Shown here: piece by piece, positions 45,832 to 54,799 of the stretch
Layout: every line of letters begins with the position of its first letter
How positions within the stretch are numbered: position 1 is the first letter of the stretch
Source of the DNA: Neochlamydia sp. S13
GTDB lineage: Bacteria > Chlamydiota > Chlamydiia > Chlamydiales > Parachlamydiaceae
Assembly: GCF_000648235.2 (NCBI RefSeq)
Contig: NZ_AP017977.1
Coordinates: forward strand, 1,488,001 to 1,552,000
Direction of reading: 5' to 3'
DNA length: 64,000 nucleotides
Made by a program: the position numbers and the translations under genes
Notes under the pieces: model-generated
Seen by the model: the letters and a program-made list of their open reading frames with translations, nothing else
Databases searched by the model: none
Told to the model about the DNA's origin: nothing

Positions 45832-47250
45832 ATGAATCCCAGCTCTTCTGTTACTATCGACCATTTACCTAATGAGATACTAACCCCCATTTTAGAGCAT
45901 AGCACCTCGCCTGCCTTATTTAGCGTTTGTACAAGATGGAGACACCTGTTAGCTACTGAAGTCATGCCCTCGCTTTATAAGCAAATAGGTAAAATGCATT
46001 TTCCTCAAGGAAATGTTAGTGAACAGGCTTTTATTTTAGACAAAATTTATAAGCTAGAAGATAGACCTTCAGAAATAGAAAAAGTCAACGCAATTTTCAA
46101 GCAAACCTTTAATCTAGCTAGCTCTCTTGCTCCTATGAAGCTAGAATTTAAATGGAAAAGTGAAGAAACAAGGTTTTTTACTCTGGCTAATTATTCTTCT
46201 TATCTTATAAATATTAATCGTCTATTGATATGGAAAAAACTTTCTGGTGGAGAGGAGTACTTAGAGCAAGAGAAAATCAAGTATTTGCCTTTAACGAAAA
46301 AAGGAGAGCTGTTTGAGCAGTGGATTGAAGGGTATGGCAGAGATATTAAAAGCTTAGATTTACGAGGACTTGGCTTGACCTTTTTACCTATGGAGATAGG
46401 ACAGCTTTCGCAGCTGCAAGAGCTTTACTTAAACTACAACCACTTGATCACCCTTCCCGCAGAAATAGGACAGCTTTCGCAGCTGCAAGAGCTTTACTTA
46501 GGCAATAACCAGCTCACCTCCCTTCCTGCAGAGATAGGGCAGCTTTTACAGCTAAGAAGACTTTACTTAAACGACAACCACTTCACCACTCTTCCAGTAG
46601 GGATAGAGCAGCTTTTGCAGCTGCGCGTTCTTAGCTTGATCGGTAACCACCTCACCACCCTTCCTGCAGGGATAGAGCAACTCACTCAGCTGCAAAAGCT
46701 TTACTTAAACTACAATCAGCTTACTACCCTTCCGCCAGAGATAAAGCTGCTGTCGCAGCTGCAAAGTCTTAAATTAAGCCACAACAATTTCAACTCTCTT
46801 CCTACACAACTAGGGCAGCTCTCTAATCTGCAAGAGCTTTTCTTAAGCGGCAACCAGCTTACCTCTCTTCTTGCTGAGATAGGGCATCTATCTCAAATGC
46901 AAAAGCTTGATTTATCCGATAACCAGCTTACTTCTCTTCCTGCAGAGATAGGGCAGCTGACTAAGCTTAAAATGCTAAATTTAGACCACAACGAGCTTAC
47001 TTCTCTTCCTGCAGAGATAGGGCAGCTGGCTTGGCTTGAAATGCTTAACTTAGACTACAACCAGCTAGCTATGCTTCCTGCCGAGATAGGATATCTCTCT
47101 CACCTGCAAAAGCTTGATTTATCCGATAACCGGCTCACTATTCTTCCTGAAGAGATAGAGCAGCTAACTGAACAACTGCTAGATCTGAGGCTAGATGGAA
47201 ATCCGCTGGAAAGTATTCCTAGAGAACTAAAAAAGCGCTTTAGGCGGTAG
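45832..47250 (+). CDS. F-box/LRR protein 2
   Basis: 472 residues, paralogue of 42892-44025 over its whole length. F-box: VTIDHLPNEILTPILEHS, then ALFSVCTRWRHLLATEV. The linker is alike (KIYKLED, FTLANYSSYLININRLL), followed by thirteen leucine-rich repeats against nine in gene 1, so the two differ by repeat number and therefore by binding surface. Repeat units 2-3 and 9-11 are very alike at the DNA level (CCTGCAGAGATAGGGCAGCT), again showing unit duplication. Host SCF recruitment is inferred as for gene 1. Confidence 0.92.
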   Translation: MNPSSSVTIDHLPNEILTPILEHSTSPALFSVCTRWRHLLATEVMPSLYKQIGKMHFPQGNVSEQAFILDKIYKLEDRPSEIEKVNAIFKQTFNLASSLAPMKLEFKWKSEETRFFTLANYSSYLININRLLIWKKLSGGEEYLEQEKIKYLPLTKKGELFEQWIEGYGRDIKSLDLRGLGLTFLPMEIGQLSQLQELYLNYNHLITLPAEIGQLSQLQELYLGNNQLTSLPAEIGQLLQLRRLYLNDNHFTTLPVGIEQLLQLRVLSLIGNHLTTLPAGIEQLTQLQKLYLNYNQLTTLPPEIKLLSQLQSLKLSHNNFNSLPTQLGQLSNLQELFLSGNQLTSLLAEIGHLSQMQKLDLSDNQLTSLPAEIGQLTKLKMLNLDHNELTSLPAEIGQLAWLEMLNLDYNQLAMLPAEIGYLSHLQKLDLSDNRLTILPEEIEQLTEQLLDLRLDGNPLESIPRELKKRFRR

Positions 47251-47443
47251 CTGAAAAAGTCTGCATCCTTTTTTTCGCTTAATGTGCAATTAAAACAGAT
47301 TAGCATTCTCAAAACGTTGTAAAGCTATAGAAAACCTTTATTGTACGCTAGTAAACATTACTACAAGCATTTAATTTTTCTTTTTTTAAGTGAAAATAAT
47401 AAGGAAATGATCGAGACTTAGTCCAGGTCGGCCTAAATAGCCT

Positions 47444-48232
47444 TTAGCCCGTTATCCCTTTCATTTCCGGGATAACATTAATTTCTGGATGCACTTTAGC
47501 ACGAATAATTTGTTGAATGTAAGATAAAGTCGTGCCTATAGAAGAGTAACACGAAGTACAGGAACCATGGTAAGCAATAATCAGCTCTTTATCTTCCAGC
47601 AAATTTAGAACGCTGACCCCACCCGCGTCTAAAGCAATATAAGGACGAATATCTTGATCTAGCACTTCTTCAATAACCGCTAACTTTTTCTTTAAAGATA
47701 ATTCTTTCCAACCAGGATAACCTCCTGGAATTACATTATCCATACCTACAGGCACAGGTGTAGTCAGATAAGACTCGGCAAGGGGTATATCTATGCATTG
47801 CTCGGCACACTTTTCAATGGCTTCCAGCACTAGATTTAAGTGAGAATAAGTTTCATGAGGAAAAGCAGCCTCATCCGCACGATCGCGCACTTGCCTATCA
47901 ATAAGATCTGCATTCATGCGCTGAGCTTGAAGATAATTTTTCCCTACTAGCAGCTCACAAGCTATTTCTGATGCGCCAATCAAGGCTGTATGGCCAAACA
48001 CTTGGAATTTTGCATCTACAATCACTCCATCGTCTTTATCTACCAGCCAATAAAAAGAGACTATATTTCCCTCTTCTAAGCTACCGGCAGAGCCTTCTAT
48101 AAAAAGCATTTCCCTTTCGGCAGCATCTTCCTTTAGGAATATTCCTCCGCAATAAGGGTGATCAATTTTATTGATTAATTTTTTGCTATAACGTGTCCAA
48201 GTAAACGGATGGACAAATTGCAAAATTCCCAT
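47444..48232 (-). CDS. nifU: NifU-related protein with degenerate scaffold domain
   Basis: 262 residues. The N-terminal half aligns in shape with IscU (VIVDAKFQVFGHTALIGASEIACELLVGK), but the three scaffold cysteines are not where expected: the GC of the second site is GH (residues 80-81). The C-terminal NifU domain keeps its CxxC (Cys225, Cys228 in HGSCTSCYSS), which can hold a 4Fe-4S cluster between two subunits. It follows the nifS-like gene by 10 bases on the same strand, the chlamydial order gpmA-nifS-nifU. A role as Fe-S carrier rather than as primary scaffold would fit. Confidence 0.88.
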   Translation of the reverse strand: MGILQFVHPFTWTRYSKKLINKIDHPYCGGIFLKEDAAEREMLFIEGSAGSLEEGNIVSFYWLVDKDDGVIVDAKFQVFGHTALIGASEIACELLVGKNYLQAQRMNADLIDRQVRDRADEAAFPHETYSHLNLVLEAIEKCAEQCIDIPLAESYLTTPVPVGMDNVIPGGYPGWKELSLKKKLAVIEEVLDQDIRPYIALDAGGVSVLNLLEDKELIIAYHGSCTSCYSSIGTTLSYIQQIIRAKVHPEINVIPEMKGITG

Positions 48233-48242
48233 ATTTATCTCT

Positions 48243-49409
48243 TCAATGATTAAAGTAAAGGTGTGAAGAAAGTTTGCGCAGCTTCAATACACACTCTTTA
48301 ATAATTTCAGCTGCATGCATAACCTCATCTTCGGAATTATCTTTACAGAAACTAAAACTTAGTGTGAAAGAAGCTAATGTTTCGTCCATAGCAGAAGCCA
48401 TAAGGATTAATTTTAGTTGCTGGAAATTTCCTCCTCCCATGCTAGCATAAACGCCTTTTCTATTTAAGGCAAATAGAAGGGCTTCACTATTGATACCCGC
48501 AAAAGCAATTGCGCTAATATGAGGAAGCCTGTTTTGATCTTGAAAAAATACCTGGGTATGAGGAATGGAGGAAGTAATCTGCGTTTCAAAAAGATCTCTC
48601 AATCTGGCCACCTCCGTACACATCAAATCTTGGGCTTCTAAAACTTCACAAGAAGCTTCACCTAGCCCTACTAAAGCCGGTACATTTAAAGTCCCTGCTC
48701 GCCTCCCGCCTTGATCCATTCCCCCTACAATAAAGCTGCTACACTTGATTCCCTCTTTAATGTACAATCCGCCTGTGCCTTTAGGAGCATGCAAATGATC
48801 TCCATTGAAAGTCAAAAAAGCTGGGTTAATATCCTCCAATTGAAAAAAAAGCTTACCCAAGACATGAGTAGCGTCGATATGTAATAAGACACCTTTTTCT
48901 TGGCATACTGCAGAGATTTCTGCTACCGGATTAATCACGCCGGTAAGCCCATTAGCCCATGCAAGAGAAACAAGAGCCGTACGAGGTGTAATGGCATCAG
49001 CCACTGCAGCCGGGGAAATGTAGCCCAAAAGATTTGCTTTCAATATTTTCCCTACGCAGGTCCAATCTTCTAAGCGATTGATCAGCATGGTAGCAGGAGC
49101 CTCTTCAATATTTGAAGTGATAAATTGATTTTTCCCTGTTAGACGGGTAACATCATGATAAACGGAGTAAAAGACATGGTTTACTGCTTCAGCACCGGAT
49201 GAAGTGAATACAAAAGCGTCTGTTTTTTTTATATTTAGCAGCTTATAAATATAGTTAAGGCTTTCTTCGATTGCTGGAAGAAGTTCTTGTCCCAGATGAT
49301 GAGGAGCTAGTGGAGCTCCCCACTGTCTGTAAAAGAAAGGGAGCATTTTACTAACCGTTTTTTCTGAAGGACGGGTAGTCGTGCTATTATCAAAGTAGAT
49401 GGAAGGCAT
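48243..49409 (-). CDS. nifS: NifS-like PLP protein lacking the catalytic cysteine
   Basis: 388 residues of the aminotransferase class V fold: Ser/Gly phosphate loop SSGAEAVNHV, Asp179 in LLHIDATHVLG, PLP Lys210 in HLHAPKGTGGLY and RRAGTLNVPALVGLG. In ordinary cysteine desulfurases a His follows Glu in SxxEH and a Cys lies in the SSGSAC loop. Here the corresponding places read SNIEEAPA and ASMGGGNF (residues 322-329), with neither His nor Cys. Classical desulfurase activity is therefore doubtful. The gene begins one base after the gpmA stop and is followed by nifU. Confidence 0.88.
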   Translation of the reverse strand: MPSIYFDNSTTTRPSEKTVSKMLPFFYRQWGAPLAPHHLGQELLPAIEESLNYIYKLLNIKKTDAFVFTSSGAEAVNHVFYSVYHDVTRLTGKNQFITSNIEEAPATMLINRLEDWTCVGKILKANLLGYISPAAVADAITPRTALVSLAWANGLTGVINPVAEISAVCQEKGVLLHIDATHVLGKLFFQLEDINPAFLTFNGDHLHAPKGTGGLYIKEGIKCSSFIVGGMDQGGRRAGTLNVPALVGLGEASCEVLEAQDLMCTEVARLRDLFETQITSSIPHTQVFFQDQNRLPHISAIAFAGINSEALLFALNRKGVYASMGGGNFQQLKLILMASAMDETLASFTLSFSFCKDNSEDEVMHAAEIIKECVLKLRKLSSHLYFNH

Positions 49410-49410
49410 A

Positions 49411-50085
49411 TTATTGTTGAATAAAGTGGGGGTCTTGATAATCGTAAATGATAGGTGTGCCAGTAGTTAATTCAAGCTGTACAACTTCTTCTTTGGATAA
49501 ATGACTTAGGAACATAATGATCGCTCTAAGGGAGTTGCCATGGGCAGCGATAAAAATATTCATTCCATTTTTCAAGGCAGGTAATACGTAATTTTTGAAA
49601 TAGGGAACAGCACGAGCACTTGTCATTTCCAAACTCTCTCCCCCGGGTGGGGCCACCTCAAAACTGCGACGCCAAATTTGAACTTGCTCTTTTCCATATT
49701 TTTTTACGGTCTCTGTTTTATTTAGGCCTTGCAACTCTCCATACATTCTTTCATTAAGTTGCCATGCACAATAGACAGGCACTATTTTTTTCCTCGTTTC
49801 CTCACTATGAATTTGAAACCATTCCTCTAAATGCTCCTGAGAGCTAGGTTGGATGGCAGGCACCCTGCCGGAGGAGTGTTGGAGCATGGCAAGCATCGCG
49901 GTTTGCTGGGCTCGCATCAAGGAAGAGACAAAAATAGCGTCGATAGGCAGCTGGCTAATAAGCTTTCCACCTTCTACTGCTTCTTGCATTCCTCTTGAAG
50001 ATAAAGGAACATTTACCCACCCTGTAAATAAATTCAGTTCATTCCAACATGATTGCCCATGGCGCATTAAAATTAGCTTACTCAC
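49411..50085 (-). CDS. gpmA: 2,3-bisphosphoglycerate-dependent phosphoglycerate mutase
   Basis: The product interconverts 2- and 3-phosphoglycerate. LILMRHGQSCWNELNLFTGW holds the phospho-His, RMYGELQGLNK the Glu acid and AAHGNSLRAI the second His. I place the start at GTG 50085 (SKLILMRHG, as in relatives), with AGG upstream; the ATG at 50106 adds seven residues and has no ribosome-binding site. It is divergent from the pseudouridine synthase and first of gpmA-nifS-nifU. Confidence 0.95.
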   Translation of the reverse strand: MSKLILMRHGQSCWNELNLFTGWVNVPLSSRGMQEAVEGGKLISQLPIDAIFVSSLMRAQQTAMLAMLQHSSGRVPAIQPSSQEHLEEWFQIHSEETRKKIVPVYCAWQLNERMYGELQGLNKTETVKKYGKEQVQIWRRSFEVAPPGGESLEMTSARAVPYFKNYVLPALKNGMNIFIAAHGNSLRAIIMFLSHLSKEEVVQLELTTGTPIIYDYQDPHFIQQ

Positions 50086-50302
50086 TTTTAAGTAACCTAC
50101 ATTCATTATAATTTTTCATCATAGCTACTCATCAAGCAAGTATCAAGGAAATTATGACTCCTTAAAAGGCTAGCCATGATCGATCGTTTGAACTTGCAAA
50201 CTAAGCTAGCGTGGGTGAGCTTTTCTACAGAGATATAAGGGTTGTAATTTTAATAAAAATTGTTTAAAGTTATCTCTTAAAACCAATTAATTAGGCTTTT
50301 TA

Positions 50303-51013
50303 ATGGAAAAAACAAAAAACAGGCTGAGCAAATTCTTGGCTGCTGCTGGAGTAGCTTCCCGTAGAGGCTGCGAAGAAATTATTTTTGCTGGTCGGGTAAA
50401 AGTGAATGGTGATATCTGCATCATCCCGCAAACCATGGTGGGCGCTAAAGATAGCATTACCGTAGATGATGAAAAAATAAAGCAAGCCGAAGCAAAAGTT
50501 TACTATCTTTTAAATAAGCCCACGGGATACGAATGCACAAATGCCAGGCATCGTGATACCAAAATTGTTGTAGATCTCTTTGAGAATGTAGAACAAAGGT
50601 TATTTACGGTCGGTCGTCTAGATAAAGAAACAGCAGGGCTGCTTTTAGTGACCAATGATGGGCATTTTGCTAATCAAGTCATTCATCCCTCCCAAAATAT
50701 TCAAAAAGAATATTTAGTAAAAACTGACCAAGACATTACCGATGAGCATCTAAAAGCTATTGCCAGCGGCACCCTTATTGAAGGTTCTTTTGTCAAGCCT
50801 GTCCGTGTTATAAAAGTTCGTAAAGGGACTTTAAAGGTAATCATTATGGAAGGTAAAAAACGCGAAGTGCGTCATTTGTTAGAAGCAGTGGGTTTAAAAG
50901 TTTACTCCTTAACGCGTATTCGCCTGGGTGGTTTGATCTTAGGACAATTGCCTGTAGGCAGCTGGCGCCCTTTAACCGATCGAGAAAAAAAATTAATATT
51001 TGAGACTCATTAA
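50303..51013 (+). CDS. rluB: rRNA pseudouridine synthase, RsuA/RluB family
   Basis: 236 residues: N-terminal S4 RNA-binding domain (RLSKFLAAAGVASRRGCEEI, GRVKVNG) and the synthase domain with the catalytic Asp in GRLDKETAGLLLVTNDG and the closing KKREVRHLLEAVGLKV. RluB modifies 23S rRNA near the peptidyl-transferase centre; RsuA or RluE specificity cannot be excluded. Its stop overlaps the next start in TAATG. Confidence 0.92.
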   Translation: MEKTKNRLSKFLAAAGVASRRGCEEIIFAGRVKVNGDICIIPQTMVGAKDSITVDDEKIKQAEAKVYYLLNKPTGYECTNARHRDTKIVVDLFENVEQRLFTVGRLDKETAGLLLVTNDGHFANQVIHPSQNIQKEYLVKTDQDITDEHLKAIASGTLIEGSFVKPVRVIKVRKGTLKVIIMEGKKREVRHLLEAVGLKVYSLTRIRLGGLILGQLPVGSWRPLTDREKKLIFETH

Positions 51014-52179
51014 TGAAAGCAAATAGGATACCTGCTCATCAGCTAGAAGAAATTATGCCTATCCTTTTAGGCGCCTGGCGGCGCATGCATAAGGAAGCCG
51101 GCCCTGCTGACAAATTGCAAACACGCGAATTTCGTCGCGTGGTGGAAGGGGTAAAAAATTTACAAGTAGGCCTTGAAACAGGTCATCAACTCATAGGTAG
51201 AGATTACTTTATAGATAAAGATTTATTGGGCTCCTATCTGCTTTATCATTGGGTAGTTAATTATCAACAAGGATTATCTATTCTAGCCGAGATTCCTCTT
51301 AAACCTAAACGTGTGTTAGACATATGTAGTGGGCCAGGAGCTTTTTCTCTAGCAGCCATTAAGCATGGGGCCTCAGAAGTGACGGCTTTGGACTATAATC
51401 AAGCTGCTCTACAACTGGGCGCTGAAGTATGTGGAAGATCAGGCTATGCTTTAAGCATTCGCTCCTGGAATTGCCTTACGACCCCCCTTCCTTTGGAAGG
51501 AAAATTTGATTTAATTATTGTAGCTCATTGTTTAAAAGAACTTTTTCCTATCAATAGTGTTCACTGGCAGACTAAGCAAAATGAATTTTTGTCCATGCTA
51601 CTTAATCGACTCACCCCTTCAGGCTATTTAGTAGTTGTCGATTCTTCTCATCCCGAAGCTAACCAGAGGATTTTGCAGATACGCGATTGCATGGTAAGAA
51701 AGAAGGTACCTGTACAAGCCCCTTGTGTGTGGAAAGGAGAATGTCCAGCCCTCCAAGCTAAAAACAATCCCTGCTATGCCCAGCGAGAATTTTATAAGCC
51801 TTATATTATCAAAGAAATCCAACGTGCTGCCCAAATCAATCTGGGCTCTTTAAAAATGTCTTATATAATTTTTCGCAGCCCTCAAGCTGAATGGCCTATT
51901 TTAGAGGAGAAAAAATATTACCGCGTTATTAGCCCCCCGGTTGAATCTTTTCATGGTACACGTTTTTATTTGTGTGGGATAGATGGCAAAAAACATTTAG
52001 GTTCCCGCTTGCAGGTGCTTCCTTCCGAATCTAAAGCATTTGAATATTTAAGGCGTGGTGAGCTAATTTCTATTGAAAAGGCTCATGAAAATCAAAATGC
52101 TATGGATATTATTGAAAATACACAAGTAAAAGTGGCAGCGGCATGCGGCAAGCCTATCCCTGAAATTATTAATGAATAG
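51013..52179 (+). CDS. Rsm22/METTL17-like protein, putative Fe-S methyltransferase-fold ribosome factor
   Basis: 388 residues. A class I methyltransferase fold is shown by the SAM motif VLDICSGPGAFSLAA (about 101-115) and LIIVAHCLKEL. Beyond it lie Cys238, Cys244 and Cys254 (APCVWKGECPALQAKNNPC), then Cys321 in FYLCGIDG. This four-cysteine layout matches the family of yeast Rsm22 and human METTL17, mitochondrial small-subunit assembly factors that bind a 4Fe-4S cluster. The gene is translationally coupled to the rRNA pseudouridine synthase, consistent with ribosome biogenesis. Whether it methylates anything is open. Confidence 0.8.
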   Translation: MKANRIPAHQLEEIMPILLGAWRRMHKEAGPADKLQTREFRRVVEGVKNLQVGLETGHQLIGRDYFIDKDLLGSYLLYHWVVNYQQGLSILAEIPLKPKRVLDICSGPGAFSLAAIKHGASEVTALDYNQAALQLGAEVCGRSGYALSIRSWNCLTTPLPLEGKFDLIIVAHCLKELFPINSVHWQTKQNEFLSMLLNRLTPSGYLVVVDSSHPEANQRILQIRDCMVRKKVPVQAPCVWKGECPALQAKNNPCYAQREFYKPYIIKEIQRAAQINLGSLKMSYIIFRSPQAEWPILEEKKYYRVISPPVESFHGTRFYLCGIDGKKHLGSRLQVLPSESKAFEYLRRGELISIEKAHENQNAMDIIENTQVKVAAACGKPIPEIINE

Positions 52180-52191
52180 GCAATCATTTGA

Positions 52192-53583
52192 ATGGATAAA
52201 GAAAAAAACGTTTCTACTAGAGAGCTACAAGCCGCTATAAAAATTTTAGAAAGCTTTTCTTATCGTAAAGAAACATCTTCTTCTACTTCTATCCTAAAAA
52301 AAACCCTGACGTTTGCTAAGAAGCTTTTTTCTAATAGTTCGATAAATGTAGAAGAGAAAAAAAATCTCCAACAAGCTCTGGCACTAATTAAAAACAGCTT
52401 TTCTTTAATCCAATCTTTAGCCCAGGGCACTTTTCAGCAAAAACAAATAGCATCTTCTGCTTACACAGCTATCGATCGTTTTAATGCATTAGGTAACCCT
52501 CTAAAAAAACGTCCCCTCCCCTGGCGTCGATGGATGGACACACTTCTGATCAAAATTCCTAAAAGAGAAAAAAGAAAAGAAAAAATAAGTGTAAGCAAAG
52601 AAGTTTCCCGCAAGTTTTATAGCCAAGAAGATGAAAAGATTAAACTACCCCTCCCACCATTTTCTCAAGGCGAGCTTTTGCCTACTACCCAAGAAATCGA
52701 CGCTTTTCGTATGAAAGCTATTACTTTACTTAAGCATCATGAAGTGCGCTTTACCTCTTTAACTGAACAATTAAATATTATTCGTGAAATGCCAATTGTC
52801 ATCAAGGAACAGACCCCTTTATCTAAAGCGATTGCTGAATCTGTGGTAGCCCTTGAGCAAACGATATCTTCCTTTCCTGGAGAAACTATTGAGCTTAAAG
52901 GTACTTTCAAACGTTCTTTAAAAAGCAAAGGTCCCAGCATTCCTATACCTGAAAGCTTTCATATTACCACTCAATCACAGCAAACAGGATACCCTCACCC
53001 TTCTCAACACCATGGTTGGGTCTTATCCCCCTTCTTATTACCCAAAGATCATGCTTTAAAAGACAAAATGCAAGAAATTGCTAACGAACTAAAACCAACG
53101 GGTCGTTTTAATCTGCAAGCCAAAGCTTTTCTAAAAGCTAAGCAAGAGTGCTTTAATCAACATGTAGCTGAGTTTTTATCCCTTCACCTGCAGTTAAATG
53201 AATGCATGTTGAAAATCATAGGGATAAATGAAAAGACGATTTTAAATTCTTTTTATAAGCATCTTTTCCAACACAATAATCCTTATCATTACCTTAGCTA
53301 CCTTCATCAAATCATTATCCATCAATACCTCGAAAAGAGAAAAGATTCTTTGAAAGCAGCCCTGTATACTCCGACAGAGTTAGAATACATCTATCAAATC
53401 GGCAATTTCTATGAAATTAGCGTGGAAAAACATCTAAACTTGCTAGAAGAACTTGCATTAAAGCAACTGCACGATTTCTTGATAGAGATAGAAAAGGAAA
53501 AAGTTTTGTCTCCTTCTGCTATGTATCACTGGCTCAAAGAAATGCTTTTAAATGATATTAATTTTTTCAGCAGTAACTGCTAG
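52192..53583 (+). CDS. Hypothetical protein, third gene of the rluB operon
   Basis: 463 residues, not recognised; 12 bases after the Rsm22-like gene. No signal peptide, no membrane segment. The sequence is Lys/Ser/Leu-rich with a basic stretch (KIPKREKRKEKISV near 120-135), a Pro-rich part (LPLPPFSQGELLP) and a helical C-terminal half. It ends two bases before the stop of the convergent OTU gene, so the two 3' ends nearly touch. It may be a chlamydia-specific cytosolic or secreted protein; the sequence does not decide. Confidence 0.75.
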   Translation: MDKEKNVSTRELQAAIKILESFSYRKETSSSTSILKKTLTFAKKLFSNSSINVEEKKNLQQALALIKNSFSLIQSLAQGTFQQKQIASSAYTAIDRFNALGNPLKKRPLPWRRWMDTLLIKIPKREKRKEKISVSKEVSRKFYSQEDEKIKLPLPPFSQGELLPTTQEIDAFRMKAITLLKHHEVRFTSLTEQLNIIREMPIVIKEQTPLSKAIAESVVALEQTISSFPGETIELKGTFKRSLKSKGPSIPIPESFHITTQSQQTGYPHPSQHHGWVLSPFLLPKDHALKDKMQEIANELKPTGRFNLQAKAFLKAKQECFNQHVAEFLSLHLQLNECMLKIIGINEKTILNSFYKHLFQHNNPYHYLSYLHQIIIHQYLEKRKDSLKAALYTPTELEYIYQIGNFYEISVEKHLNLLEELALKQLHDFLIEIEKEKVLSPSAMYHWLKEMLLNDINFFSSNC

Positions 53584-53585
53584 CG

Positions 53586-54785
53586 TTAAGGTGATTTTTT
53601 ATCATACACTGGTAGAAAATGGCCTGGATACAAAGCTAATTCCACTGTAGTGTCATAAGGGGTACTTAAGGGATATTCTAATTCTGCTACCCAGAGCCCA
53701 TCCACTCCATCTCCTCCATCACCTACTTCATATACTTTTAAATTGACCTGGTAGAGATGGCAAAGGATTACCCCCTCTATTTCCGACTTACCCCAGATAG
53801 GATATCCTCCATGCTTCTCTGCCTCACTGCTATTATACTTAACACCTTTTACATAACTTTCATAGCTATCTATATTTCCATATTCTTCCTCTAAACTATT
53901 TTTTATCCAGTTATCCTGAGAGGGAAGAGTATTAACATATTCGCTTACTTTTCTTCGCAAATCCGTAAGGGTAAGGTTTCCATTTAATTTCTTATTGAGT
54001 GCTTGAGCAAAAGCATCAAAAAAACAATCACCATCATCTATGGCTGTTCCATATTCTTTATTTATGGCAGCTAAATCACCTTTCAAACGTTCAAGGCATC
54101 GGTCTTTTATACTTCTTTTCGGTTTTGAGGAGGGATCGTTGCTTGATATAGGTAATCTTTTTAAATCCCTATCTTCTTCTTTTTGGTCTAATTCATCGTA
54201 ATCTATCTCGTTCTCGTTACTTTCTAGGTCGATCTCGTAATAGATATCTTCATCGTCTGAATAATATAGATCTTCTTCTGCTCTATCGCTAGCAGCAAGG
54301 GAAGCTTTATGCTGAGCTTTTGGCTCGTTCACTTTTTCTTTGGGATTTGTCTTAATCTCACTTGCAAGAGTTTCTCCCAAAGGATTAGCATCTGGCTTAC
54401 CTATCTCTTTATCCAGGTTTGATTTTCCCTCTTGTGAAAACTTATAGAAAAGAGTATCCGCTTTCTCTGAAGTCATATGCGCCTGGCTCTGAGGTTGTAG
54501 GTCATCGCTTTTATAAACCGCTATCGAACGTTTACCGGTAAAGAATTCTTTCCATCCTTCCCTAATTTGACTATAAATCATCCCTAAGCCTAAAGAAAAA
54601 AAGGTCAATGCTAGGGATTTAAGACCTATCAAAATTCTATGGAAAGAGGTAAATTTTGTCTGCTCGCCAGACTCAAGGGAATATTTTTTGCCGTCAGGCC
54701 TTGTAACTGTATATTCCAAAGAGTCAAACGATTGATTATCATATTGGGTATAACTTTTTTCTTTATCTATATATTTTATTATCAT
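53586..54785 (-). CDS. OTU-type cysteine protease (putative deubiquitinase effector)
   Basis: 399 residues. An N-terminal hydrophobic segment (about 50-72, ILIGLKSLALTFFSLGLGMI) is followed by an acidic, disordered middle (165-210, many Asp/Glu/Tyr) and a C-terminal OTU domain (about 240-395). The OTU signature is DDGDCFFDAFAQAL with catalytic Cys254 and Asp251, and the His lies in YPGHFLPVY (His389). WGKSEIEGVILCHLYQVNLKVY is the usual central helix and strand. OTU proteases cut ubiquitin chains, so the substrate should be in the host. It is the last gene of a minus-strand operon with a LcrH-like chaperone, which supports type III export. Confidence 0.9.
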   Translation of the reverse strand: MIIKYIDKEKSYTQYDNQSFDSLEYTVTRPDGKKYSLESGEQTKFTSFHRILIGLKSLALTFFSLGLGMIYSQIREGWKEFFTGKRSIAVYKSDDLQPQSQAHMTSEKADTLFYKFSQEGKSNLDKEIGKPDANPLGETLASEIKTNPKEKVNEPKAQHKASLAASDRAEEDLYYSDDEDIYYEIDLESNENEIDYDELDQKEEDRDLKRLPISSNDPSSKPKRSIKDRCLERLKGDLAAINKEYGTAIDDGDCFFDAFAQALNKKLNGNLTLTDLRRKVSEYVNTLPSQDNWIKNSLEEEYGNIDSYESYVKGVKYNSSEAEKHGGYPIWGKSEIEGVILCHLYQVNLKVYEVGDGGDGVDGLWVAELEYPLSTPYDTTVELALYPGHFLPVYDKKSP

Positions 54786-54799
54786 TATGAAATCCCCAT

